Shown here piece by piece: positions 1 to 6,815 of a stretch of DNA of 8,279 nucleotides. Numbering within the stretch: the stretch's first letter is position 1; each line of letters begins with the position of its first letter. The position numbers were made by a program, and so were the translations under genes. Under the pieces are notes generated by a model. The model was not told where the DNA came from and made no database searches. It saw only the letters and a list, made by a program, of their open reading frames with translations. Source of the stretch: an uncultured Lachnospiraceae bacterium (GTDB lineage: Bacteria > Bacillota > Clostridia > Lachnospirales > Lachnospiraceae). The DNA is taken from positions 1 to 8,279 of the forward strand of contig CANTGP010000120.1 in NCBI GenBank assembly GCA_947653315.1, in the 5' to 3' direction.

Positions 1-50
1 TAGGGCGTAAAGTGGGGCGGCAGATTGCAGGAATGAATTTTCAAACACGC

Positions 51-112
51 TCTAGTACTACAGCGAACTTTTAGAAAGCGTGGTCTTTCTAAAGGTTCGC
101 TGTAGTACTAGA
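51..112. repeat. Long perfect-stem palindrome (28-bp arms, 6-nt loop)
   Basis: Bases 51-78 pair with 85-112 over 28 consecutive positions, leaving a six-base loop (CGTGGT, 79-84). All pairs are Watson-Crick except T69/G94, which is a G-U pair if the plus strand is transcribed and an A-C mismatch if the minus strand is. The outer arm begins TCTAGTACTACAGCGAAC and the inner arm ends TTAGAAAG. There is no T-run directly after the stem on either strand, so it is not a textbook intrinsic terminator, although transcripts leaving the debranching gene would fold it and it could protect or end the mRNA. No flanking target duplication is visible. It could be a dispersed palindromic repeat or the end of a non-autonomous mobile element. 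The structure is certain; the function is unknown. Confidence 0.85.
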
Positions 113-120
113 AAGTATAA

Positions 121-294
121 TTTCCAATTTTGGAAAGTCATCCAAAAACGGATTTAATCAAGATACAAGCTCTGGCCAAAAAGCTGTTCCAACGCCATGA
201 GTATAAAACAGCCGATGAAGCTGTTAGCTTTTTTGATTGCCCGCTCAATAGTGATATTCCCCGCTCACCGCAGGGCATCGTACACACGCAATAG
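121..294 (+). other. Unassigned open stretch, possible gene remnant
   Basis: After a TAA at 118-120 the plus strand stays open to TAG at 292-294, giving a hydrophilic peptide that includes DLIKIQALAKKLFQRHEYK and later ADEAVSFFDCPLNS. It looks like part of a soluble helical protein, but there is no ATG (only TTG at 130) and no ribosome binding site. The minus strand is also open here, in the same frame as the debranching gene downstream of its TGA stop (265-267), reading for 35 codons to a TAA near 160. Only one of these, or neither, can be real. The last 30 bases overlap the end of the debranching gene on the opposite strand. I do not recognise either peptide. It may be a gene fragment left by rearrangement, or non-coding spacer. 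Confidence 0.2.
207..234 (+). terminator. Weak hairpin with T-run (possible terminator)
   Basis: AACAGC (207-212) and GCTGTT (220-225) form a 6-bp stem with a 7-base loop, followed after AGC by six T residues (229-234) on the plus strand. On the minus strand the same stem is followed immediately by TTTTA, so it might act weakly on transcripts running out of the debranching gene, about 40 bases after its stop codon. The stem is short and only half GC, so this is a tentative call. It is the only hairpin-plus-T arrangement near the operon end. Confidence 0.25.
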
Positions 295-2244
295 TTCCCC
301 AACGCTCCAAGCCTGCGCAAAACACCCTTTGGAAGATACCGGATTTCCCCCGTCGTAAATCTCCGGCATTTGCCCGATACAGCCTTCCCGCAGGGCGGCG
401 TCCATCACTTCCAACTGCCTGCGCACATATGCTTTCGCTTCCTCCGAATATCCGTTTACCTTTAAATATGCCAAATAATACCCGCCCAACGGGAACACCC
501 ACACCGTTCCCTGGTGGTAGGCAAGATCCCTTTCTAATTGTTTTCCGCCGTAAAAAGCATGGAACTCCTTATCCTGCGGGCTTAACGTCCGCAAGCCGTA
601 GGGCGTGTACAGCTCGCGGAATACCACTTCCACCACCTGTCTCTCCCTCTCCGGGGAAAGAACCGAAAACGGAAGGGATACCGCCCAAATCTGGTTGCAG
701 CGGATTTGGTTGTCCGCCGCCGTACCGGACAGCACATCCTTTAAACAACCCGCCCCTTCATTCCAAAATTTTGCCCCAAAACTCTCCTTCACATGTTCCG
801 CCATCCGCCCATAGTCCTTACCGTCCCCGATGCCAAACGGGGCAAATTCTTCCATAATGCGCAGCGCATTATACCAATAAGCATTGATTTCCACCGGCTT
901 TCCATGCCTGGGCGTCGGCAGGATATCGCCTACCCGGACATCCATCCATGTCACCTGGTCATAGCCGCTTCCCGCCATAATCAATCCGTCTTCATCCATT
1001 TTGATTCCGAAATCCGTCCCTTTTTCATACCATTCCACAATTTCCGCCATGGTTCCGTAAGCGCTCTTTACAAAATCGGCATCTTTCGTTTTCCCGTAAT
1101 ACTCATACACCGCAATCAGAAACAATAGCGCCGCATCCACCGTATTATACCTTGCCGCATTGCTTCCCTCCGGAAACAGGTTGGGCATCAGTCCTTTTTG
1201 GCAGTATGTCATGAAGGTCTGTAAGATGCTCTTAGCCGTCCCGTACTGCCTGGTTGCCAGGCAGCATCCGCTTACGGCAATCATCGTATCCCTTCCCCAA
1301 TCCTCAAAAAAGGGGAATCCCGCCAAAATCGTTTTCTTTCCCGTCGATTCCCGGTGGGAGACGAACTGGTTGGCGCCCGCCGCCAGTACCGCCGCCGTAC
1401 CGTCCGGAAAGCCTGCCTGTTTACGCAGACCGTTCCGGTACGCCTCCACTCCGCTTATGATTTCTTCCATGGAAGGGAGTTCCGGTTCCCGGTCCGGCTC
1501 CGCTCCCGTACCGCACATCCCGTATACCATTTGGAGCGTCTTCCCCAAAGGCAGCGTTCCCCGCTGTGCGGGGACTTCTAACGATACCACATGATTTACC
1601 GCCGTGCAGCCCGTTTCCGGCCGTCCGTCACAGATATCATAAGCATAAAACAGGGAATCATGGAACCGCAGCGGCAATTCACGGAATGTCCCGTCCGTGG
1701 ATACAAAAAGTGACTGACCGCCCGCGCTGATTTTGTTCCCCTCTACCACGAACTCCTGCCCTTTGTCGAGCAGCGTCCCTTTCGGCACAAACTGCAGATG
1801 CGGGTAAACATCCAGTTTCACGTCCTTACCGGAAAAGTTGCGGATTTCGTAAGATATCCCTACCGTATTGCTGCCCTGCGCCAAGGCAATGGTTCTCACT
1901 ACCTCCACGCCGTCCACAAGGTATGTCCATTGCGGATAATCTCCGTAAGAAAATCCGGTCTGGTAAAGCCAGCCTTCCTCCCTCCCGTTATTTTCCCCGT
2001 TATCCTGGCTGGAAATATGCACTTCACGGTCCCCGACCCGCAATACCTCCTCCAAACGGTGAATCATATTGTAACGGTGGTTCGGCGAATGCACACATGC
2101 CATCAACACCGCATGGTCGTTCCGGCTGCAGGAGCCGGTCACGGTCAGGGAGGAAAACCCTCCCAAACCATTCGTCATCAGGTAACAGTTCTCCTCCCCC
2201 CGTTCAAACGTCTTCCAATCCTGTTTTCCGTATAGAAACTTCAT
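265..2244 (-). CDS. Amylo-alpha-1,6-glucosidase / glycogen debranching enzyme (GH133 type)
   Basis: This is a 659-residue cytoplasmic enzyme expected to hydrolyse alpha-1,6-linked glucose at branch points of glycogen or limit dextrins. The N-terminal beta domain carries the family signature around residues 21-50 (LMTNGLGGFSS, then a TVTG segment). The (alpha/alpha)6 catalytic domain occupies about 285-659, with FEDWGRDT (313-320), YNTVDA (366-371), TWMD (432-435), TPRHGKPVEINAYWYNAL (444-461), QGTVW (578-582) and a terminal CFAQAWSVGELLR (641-653). By analogy with eukaryotic debranching enzymes, Asp435 of TWMD and Glu628 of PEIYDG are the likely acid/base pair; this is inference. There is no GH13 4-alpha-glucanotransferase domain, so the protein matches the short archaeal/bacterial form rather than the bifunctional one. 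There is no signal peptide. The ATG at 2242-2244 has AAAGGAAG six bases upstream. It is the last gene of the maltodextrin operon, 121 bp after the pullulanase gene. The ORF is intact, and its C-terminus ends where the family normally ends. Confidence 0.93.
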   Translation of the reverse strand: MKFLYGKQDWKTFERGEENCYLMTNGLGGFSSLTVTGSCSRNDHAVLMACVHSPNHRYNMIHRLEEVLRVGDREVHISSQDNGENNGREEGWLYQTGFSYGDYPQWTYLVDGVEVVRTIALAQGSNTVGISYEIRNFSGKDVKLDVYPHLQFVPKGTLLDKGQEFVVEGNKISAGGQSLFVSTDGTFRELPLRFHDSLFYAYDICDGRPETGCTAVNHVVSLEVPAQRGTLPLGKTLQMVYGMCGTGAEPDREPELPSMEEIISGVEAYRNGLRKQAGFPDGTAAVLAAGANQFVSHRESTGKKTILAGFPFFEDWGRDTMIAVSGCCLATRQYGTAKSILQTFMTYCQKGLMPNLFPEGSNAARYNTVDAALLFLIAVYEYYGKTKDADFVKSAYGTMAEIVEWYEKGTDFGIKMDEDGLIMAGSGYDQVTWMDVRVGDILPTPRHGKPVEINAYWYNALRIMEEFAPFGIGDGKDYGRMAEHVKESFGAKFWNEGAGCLKDVLSGTAADNQIRCNQIWAVSLPFSVLSPERERQVVEVVFRELYTPYGLRTLSPQDKEFHAFYGGKQLERDLAYHQGTVWVFPLGGYYLAYLKVNGYSEEAKAYVRRQLEVMDAALREGCIGQMPEIYDGGNPVSSKGCFAQAWSVGELLRVYDALR

Positions 2245-2365
2245 AACCGTCTTCCTTTCCCTGCACCGGTGCTCCCGTCAACACAGGCGCCTTTTCCCAC
2301 AAAACGTGGCGTTTGCCAATATGCCACAGTCCCTAGTTCATTGCACACGGGAATTAGCTTCAAAC
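2245..2365 (-). other. Pullulanase-debranching enzyme intergenic spacer
   Basis: This 121-bp gap has no credible gene of its own. It holds a weak inverted repeat, GTGGC at 2306-2310 against GCCAC at 2323-2327 with a 12-base loop. An overlapping operator-like palindrome has AAACG (2302-2306) and CGTTT (2310-2314) separated by three bases. Neither is followed by a T-run, so I see no terminator. No good -35/-10 pair is visible. The gap ends in the AAAGGAAG ribosome binding site of the debranching gene. The two genes are probably co-transcribed. Confidence 0.4.
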
Positions 2366-4384
2366 TTATATACGTCCCAGCATCATACCGCTGCGTGCGT
2401 CCACCCGCACGCCTTTTCCCGCCGTCTCCGGCGTCCTGCGGCAGTCCGTTTCCTTTCCGTCCGCCAAGAGCTCCCATTCCCCTTCCGGCAGTTCCAAAGT
2501 ATATCCGCGGGAAGACCCATTGTAAACAATCAACAGCTCCTTCCATCTTCCGCCGTCCTCCGGCTCCCTGTTGTCCGCCCGGAAAGATACCACTCCTGCT
2601 CTGTGCACCTTCCCGTCCGTAATACGCGATGCGGCGGACGGGGATTTGTCGTATAAGGCGGGCAGCTTTTTCCGCAGCCGGATTAGCCCCTTATAATAAT
2701 CCACCAGTTCCTTAAACTCCTCCGCCTGACGCCAGCGGAGCATGTTCAGCTCCGGCGGGGAACAATAGCTGTTGTCTTCTCCCAGCTTCGTCCTGCCGAA
2801 TTCCTCCCCCGCCTGGAAAAACACATTTCCCTGACAGGTAAAATACATAAATGCCGCCAGCTTATTCGCCGCCAGTACGTCCCCGTAACGGCAGGTAAAA
2901 TCCGCATCATCGTCATGCATGGTCAGCACCAGCTTATCCCACAGGGTAAAATTATCGTGCGCGGATACATAATTGATAATCTGACTGCAGCTCTTGGGAC
3001 AAAACGCCCCGCCGCCGTCGCGCCACCCCGTAACGGCATGGAGCACTTCTTTTTCCAAACCCTTTCCCCCGTTTACAAATCCGGGTTCCTTCTCCTTGAA
3101 TACATCCCCTTTAATGGCATCCCGCGTATCGTCGCAGAATATGGCTATCCCGTCCGTCAGACCGTCCGCATTTTTCTTTGACGCCGCCCTTTTCCCGCTT
3201 TCCATGGGGGATTCTGCCGCCGACCACGGTTCCCCGTACAACAGCTTTTCCCCTTCCCCGAATTCCCTGTCCAGTTCCGTCTTAATCCGGTTCATCAGTT
3301 CCACCGTCAGCAGTCCCATCAGGTCAAACCGGAATCCGTCCATATGGTATTCCTTCGCCCAGTACATAACGGAATCCGCAATATAATTATCCACCATATG
3401 CTTTCCTGCCGCAATGTCATTGCCGCAGGCAGAACCGTCCGCCAGACTCCCGTCCTCATAATAGCGGTAATAATATTCCGGCGCCATTCTTTGCAGCCAG
3501 GAATCATACCGGTAGGTATGGTTATACACCACATCCATCACCACACGTATCCCGTTGGCGTGCAAAGCCTGTATCATCTCCTTGCATTCCCGGATGCGAA
3601 CCGTCCCGTCCGTTACATCCGTGGCGTAAGAACCTTCCGGCACATTATAATTCAACGGGTCATACCCCCAGTTAAACTGGTTCCCGTCTCCCGCCTCATC
3701 CACGGAAGCAAAATCAAAAAAAGGCAGAAGATGCACATGGGTAACACCCAATCCTTTCAGATGCTCCATACAGACGGGAAGCTCCCCGTTTTCCCCCGTT
3801 ACGGCAAACGCTTTATATTTCCCGCGGTAAGCCTCCGGCACCCCGCTATCCCGGTCGTGGGAAAAATCTTTGATATGCAGCTCGTAGATAATCCGTTCGT
3901 TTTCCTGCGCCGGCGCCTTATCCTCCGCAAATCCCTCCGGGTCGGTCAGCCGTAAATCCACTACCATACTCCGGGTTCCGTTGCAGTTGCAGCCCACCGC
4001 ATAAGGATCCGCCGTCCGCAATGACTTCCCGTCCATCCATACCGCAAAATCATAGTACATGCCATGCAGGCTCTCGTCAAACGCGATTTCCCATACCCCT
4101 TTTTCTTTCCGCCGCATCTCCTTGCACATACAAACATCGGCAGTCCCATCCTTATACAGAAACAGTTCTATGCGCTCTGCCGGGGGACTCCATACCTTGA
4201 ACACGGTCCGCCCTGCCGTGCAGCGGACACCCAAATCCCCTTCATCATAATGGAACGTCTCATCATACCGGAACGCAAAGCCCTGACGAACCCCCGCCGT
4301 TTCCCCTTGTTCTTTTTCCAAATGTTCCGCCCGGGATGCTTCCCCGCTTTCCAATGCTTCCTTATACAATTTCTTTCCGTCCAT
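2366..4384 (-). CDS. pulA: Type I pullulanase (GH13, CBM48), cytoplasmic
   Basis: The predicted 672-residue enzyme hydrolyses alpha-1,6 bonds in pullulan and branched maltodextrins. An N-terminal CBM48-like beta domain (about residues 50-130, including TVFKVWSPPAERIELFLYKDG-like sequence) precedes a GH13 barrel. The type I pullulanase signature is present as FNWGYDP (237-243; the usual first residue is Tyr). The four GH13 regions are DVVYNH (284-289), GFRFD with nucleophile Asp354, YGEPW with acid/base Glu385, and SAHDN with Asp477. A C-terminal beta domain with LLIVYNGS follows. There is no signal peptide or S-layer anchor, so the enzyme should work on imported dextrins. I chose the ATG at 4382-4384 because GGAGGG lies just upstream and the protein then begins MDGKKLYKEAL. 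An in-frame ATG at 4424-4426 would add 14 residues rich in Arg and hydrophobics that do not look like the family; it has only a weak AAGGG nine bases upstream. The GGAGGG gap is unusually short, so the start stays open. Confidence 0.93.
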   Translation of the reverse strand: MDGKKLYKEALESGEASRAEHLEKEQGETAGVRQGFAFRYDETFHYDEGDLGVRCTAGRTVFKVWSPPAERIELFLYKDGTADVCMCKEMRRKEKGVWEIAFDESLHGMYYDFAVWMDGKSLRTADPYAVGCNCNGTRSMVVDLRLTDPEGFAEDKAPAQENERIIYELHIKDFSHDRDSGVPEAYRGKYKAFAVTGENGELPVCMEHLKGLGVTHVHLLPFFDFASVDEAGDGNQFNWGYDPLNYNVPEGSYATDVTDGTVRIRECKEMIQALHANGIRVVMDVVYNHTYRYDSWLQRMAPEYYYRYYEDGSLADGSACGNDIAAGKHMVDNYIADSVMYWAKEYHMDGFRFDLMGLLTVELMNRIKTELDREFGEGEKLLYGEPWSAAESPMESGKRAASKKNADGLTDGIAIFCDDTRDAIKGDVFKEKEPGFVNGGKGLEKEVLHAVTGWRDGGGAFCPKSCSQIINYVSAHDNFTLWDKLVLTMHDDDADFTCRYGDVLAANKLAAFMYFTCQGNVFFQAGEEFGRTKLGEDNSYCSPPELNMLRWRQAEEFKELVDYYKGLIRLRKKLPALYDKSPSAASRITDGKVHRAGVVSFRADNREPEDGGRWKELLIVYNGSSRGYTLELPEGEWELLADGKETDCRRTPETAGKGVRVDARSGMMLGRI

Positions 4385-4386
4385 AA

Positions 4387-4392
4387 CCCTCC
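4387..4392 (-). promoter_or_regulatory. Shine-Dalgarno of the pullulanase gene (decides start)
   Basis: The minus strand reads GGAGGG followed by TT and then ATG (4382-4384). This is the best anti-Shine-Dalgarno match near the two candidate starts, but its spacing of two to three bases is shorter than usual. It favours the 672-residue form over the 686-residue form beginning at 4426. Confidence 0.5.
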
Positions 4393-4483
4393 GTCTTAAA
4401 AAGGCAGCCACACAATGAATATCCATATGCAGCCGCCCTTTTTCTCTCTTTATTCCATTTTTTGTTTTCTTTATTTTTATATT

Positions 4484-4523
4484 ATTATTCCGTTATTCCA
4501 TTATTTAATTATTCCGTTATTCC
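4484..4523. repeat. Imperfect tandem repeat of ATTATTCCGTTATTCC
   Basis: The 16-base unit ATTATTCCGTTATTCC occurs at 4484-4499 and again, identical, at 4508-4523, giving a 24-bp period. Shorter echoes, TTATTCCATT near 4450-4459 and ATTCCGTTTTTTT running past 4523, bring the ATTCC core to at least six occurrences in about 80 bases. In the mRNA (minus strand) the unit reads GGAATAACGGAATAAT. The repeat is direct, so it does not form a hairpin. It may be a replication-slippage tract, an AT-rich upstream element or a binding array; nothing in the sequence decides between these. Confidence 0.7.
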
Positions 4524-4547
4524 GTTTTTTTGTAATTCCAACCGGAT

Positions 4548-5399
4548 TTAACCTTTTACGGCTCCCGATACCCCTTCCACGTAACACTTCTGTGTCAGCA
4601 GGAACAAAATGGCAATCGGTATGGAAATGATGACACATCCCGCATAGAACTGCGTATAATAGTATTCCACAAATTCCTGCTCCAGCATCGTCCAAAGACC
4701 GATGGCGATGGTATAGTAAGATGTTTCATTTCCCATGATAACCTTGGCAAAAATGTAATCCACCCAAGGCGCCATAAACGTCGTGATTAACGTATATGTG
4801 ATAATCGGCTTGGAAAGGGGAATCGTGATACGGATAAACGTATCCCACTTCGTCGCCCCGTCAATGTACGCCGCCTCATCGATGGTCTTCGGTATCGTAT
4901 CGAAGAAGCCCTTCGCCATGTAAAACCCAAGTCCCGCGCCGCCGGAATATACCAAAACCAGCGCCACCTGTTTCAACACACCGGTCTCCAAAAGCCCAAG
5001 CCCCTTTAAGATATAATAAACGGCAATCATGGACATGAATCCGGGGAACATACCCAGTACCAACGCAATGTTCATGAACGTTTTACGCATCTTAAAACGG
5101 AGCCTGCTCATAACGTAGGAAACGCACAATACGAAAAATGCGGAAAGTACCGTACTGAATATGGCAATGATCAACGTATTCATAAACCACTTAGGGAAAT
5201 TCAGGCTGCTGCTTCCTTTAAACAAGTTGATGTAGTTATCCAGCGTGAATCCCCTCGGCCATATATAACTCTTGTAAGAACCGCTCTCCGCACGGAATGA
5301 GGTCAGCACTACGTAGAAAATCGGCAATACCCAAATAACGCTGAGAATGGCAAGCAAAATATGGCAAATCGTATTGGTAATAAATCTTTTTGACCTCAT
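4548..5399 (-). CDS. malG: Maltodextrin ABC transporter permease MalG
   Basis: This is a 283-residue inner-membrane permease that pairs with MalF to form the channel for maltose/maltodextrin uptake. About six membrane segments are visible, near residues 11-33, 72-97, 108-130, 143-163, 197-215 and 251-270. The ATPase-contacting EAA loop lies at 174-197 (DEAAYIDGA, then ITIPLSKP), with the conserved Glu175-Ala-Ala, Gly181 and Pro194. The C-terminus VEGVSGAVKG is the usual MalG-type ending, which is thought to reach into the ATPase dimer. The ATG (5397-5399) shares its A with the TAA stop of malF, so translation is probably coupled. A weak GAGGGGG at 5410-5416 lies inside the end of malF. The length is normal for the family. 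Maltodextrin specificity is inferred from the two debranching enzymes next door. Confidence 0.93.
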   Translation of the reverse strand: MRSKRFITNTICHILLAILSVIWVLPIFYVVLTSFRAESGSYKSYIWPRGFTLDNYINLFKGSSSLNFPKWFMNTLIIAIFSTVLSAFFVLCVSYVMSRLRFKMRKTFMNIALVLGMFPGFMSMIAVYYILKGLGLLETGVLKQVALVLVYSGGAGLGFYMAKGFFDTIPKTIDEAAYIDGATKWDTFIRITIPLSKPIITYTLITTFMAPWVDYIFAKVIMGNETSYYTIAIGLWTMLEQEFVEYYYTQFYAGCVIISIPIAILFLLTQKCYVEGVSGAVKG

Positions 5400-6793
5400 T
5401 ATTGGAACGCCCCCTCATCTTTATAAGATCCCGTACGCCGGTAGGTTAACAGTGACACGGTTGCCAGGATGACGAACACCAAAATACCGATGACCGCACC
5501 CAAATTGTAGTCTTTTTGTGTAATTGTCAGACGGTACAGCCAGGTAACCAGCAAATCCGTCTTTCCTGCGTAGTAGTAATCCATGGAATCCGGACCACCG
5601 CCAGACAACAGGAATATAACGTTAAAGTTGTTAATATTTCCAGTAAAGGATGTAATCAGGTTCGGCGTCATGACAAACAGCATATACGGAAGCGTAATCT
5701 TACGGAAAATCGTAGGTGCGCTCGCCCCGTCAATTTTAGCCGCTTCATACAGTTCCGCCGGGATATTCTGTAAGATACCCGTTGTGGACAGCATCGTAAA
5801 CGGCACGCCGATCCAAATATTAATACAGATAATCGTAATCTTTGCATACAGCGGATTGGTGAAGAACGGAATGGATTCCGTCATACCGATCACGCCGATT
5901 TCCCTCAGGATAACGTTCACGGGACCATTGGCATTGAAAATCGTCCTCATGCTCAGCAGGGTAACAAACTGCGGTACCGCCACCGACAGCACAAACATAA
6001 ACCGCCAAAAACCTTTTGCCTTCGTCCCCTTCCGGTTAATTAACAGTGCCAGCAGCAAACCGAGGATATAACAGCTTACGGTTGCCACAACTGCCCATAT
6101 CAGCGTCCAGGAAAGTACCGGCCAGAAAGTCGCCGCCAGTTTGCTTCCTTCGGAAAACATTTTTTGGAAATTCTCCAATCCTACCCAGGTAAACAGGTTT
6201 CCGGGCGGCTGGTGCTCATGGTCATAGCTGGTAAACGCAATCAGGATCATGAATATCAGCGGCACCACCGTAAAGCAGAGAATTCCGATAATGGGAAACG
6301 CCAACAGGAACGCATGGAGGTTTTCTTCCTTTAAAGACTTTAAATCATCCGTAAAGGACGGGACAGCCAGCCCTTTTTCCTTGCGGAACTGTGTGCAGTA
6401 AGCGCTCTTTCCCGACATACACGCCACAAAGATAACGGCCGCCGTCAACGCCAACGTAATAACGCCGTACAACAGGCAGAGCATGGAATCGTCGCCTGCG
6501 GTATATTCGTAAATACCAAGCGCTTCATTATATACCTGCCCCTGCTCCACGGTACCAAGGGTGACAAAGTCACCCAAAGCGCCGATACCGAAGGAAAACA
6601 GATAGGCAAAATAACCGATTTCCAGTGCCAGCAGGATTAGTCCCCTGACAATCTGCTTATTCACAATATTTCCAAGGCCAAAGATAAAGAAGGAAAGCCT
6701 TGTCATGATATTACCGTTTTTAAATGCCTGTGAGACAGAAGCATCTGCAGGTCTGGCATATACAGGCTGGTCTTTTTTCTTAAAGACTCCCAT
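5399..6793 (-). CDS. malF: Maltodextrin ABC transporter permease MalF
   Basis: This 464-residue permease partners MalG. The N-terminal 150 residues are an extension with a basic cytosolic tail (KKK at 5-7) and two to three hydrophobic segments (about 32-45, 49-72, 104-126). The six-segment permease core follows (about 160-187, 225-252, 260-281, 314-336, 367-387, 430-450). The EAA loop is at 350-369: EAAKIDGASA then ITLP, with Gly356. SGGGP at 397-401 is typical of the family. The large periplasmic P2 insertion of E. coli MalF is missing: only about 35 residues separate the first two core segments, as is usual in Bacillota homologues. The ATG at 6791-6793 has AGGGGG seven bases upstream. malE lies 22 bp upstream and malG overlaps by one base, so all three are one transcript. 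No ATPase gene is nearby. Confidence 0.93.
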   Translation of the reverse strand: MGVFKKKDQPVYARPADASVSQAFKNGNIMTRLSFFIFGLGNIVNKQIVRGLILLALEIGYFAYLFSFGIGALGDFVTLGTVEQGQVYNEALGIYEYTAGDDSMLCLLYGVITLALTAAVIFVACMSGKSAYCTQFRKEKGLAVPSFTDDLKSLKEENLHAFLLAFPIIGILCFTVVPLIFMILIAFTSYDHEHQPPGNLFTWVGLENFQKMFSEGSKLAATFWPVLSWTLIWAVVATVSCYILGLLLALLINRKGTKAKGFWRFMFVLSVAVPQFVTLLSMRTIFNANGPVNVILREIGVIGMTESIPFFTNPLYAKITIICINIWIGVPFTMLSTTGILQNIPAELYEAAKIDGASAPTIFRKITLPYMLFVMTPNLITSFTGNINNFNVIFLLSGGGPDSMDYYYAGKTDLLVTWLYRLTITQKDYNLGAVIGILVFVILATVSLLTYRRTGSYKDEGAFQ

Positions 6794-6815
6794 CCGAAAA
6801 CCCCCTAACCTTCCT

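Larger units (their letters stand above)
4385..4547 (-). other. AT-rich malG-pullulanase intergenic region
   Basis: The gap between the malG stop and the preferred pullulanase start is strikingly AT-rich compared with its flanks. It contains the ATTCC repeat tract listed separately, runs of T and A, and just before the pullulanase gene an AAGGGCGG element (about 4433-4440) and GGAGGG (4387-4392). I find no stem-loop with a T-run after malG, so read-through into the pullulanase gene is likely. A TATAAA-like hexamer occurs in the tract but has no matching -35 box, so an internal promoter cannot be claimed. Confidence 0.45.

Noticed and set aside
51..112. CRISPR repeat or riboswitch reading of the palindrome
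   Set aside because: There is only one copy with no spacer array, and it does not precede a gene as a riboswitch would. The structure is a single simple hairpin.
429..2246. Several plus-strand open frames across the debranching gene
   Set aside because: They are Pro/Ser/Arg-rich and low in complexity, have no ribosome binding sites, and are antisense to a gene with conserved GH133 motifs throughout.
2241..2546. Minus-strand open frame bridging the end of pullulanase and the spacer
   Set aside because: Most of it overlaps the pullulanase C-terminal domain in another frame, it has no ribosome binding site, and its Gly/Arg-rich translation matches nothing I know.
3344..3955. 203-codon plus-strand open frame opposite the pullulanase gene
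   Set aside because: It lies entirely antisense to the pullulanase catalytic domain, whose frame carries all GH13 motifs. The antisense translation is rich in His, Arg, Ile and Pro with no recognisable domain, typical of a shadow frame.
4501..4550. Intrinsic terminator after malG
   Set aside because: There are A-runs and T-runs, but no GC-containing stem precedes a T-run on the minus strand; CCGGTTGG alone cannot form a useful hairpin.
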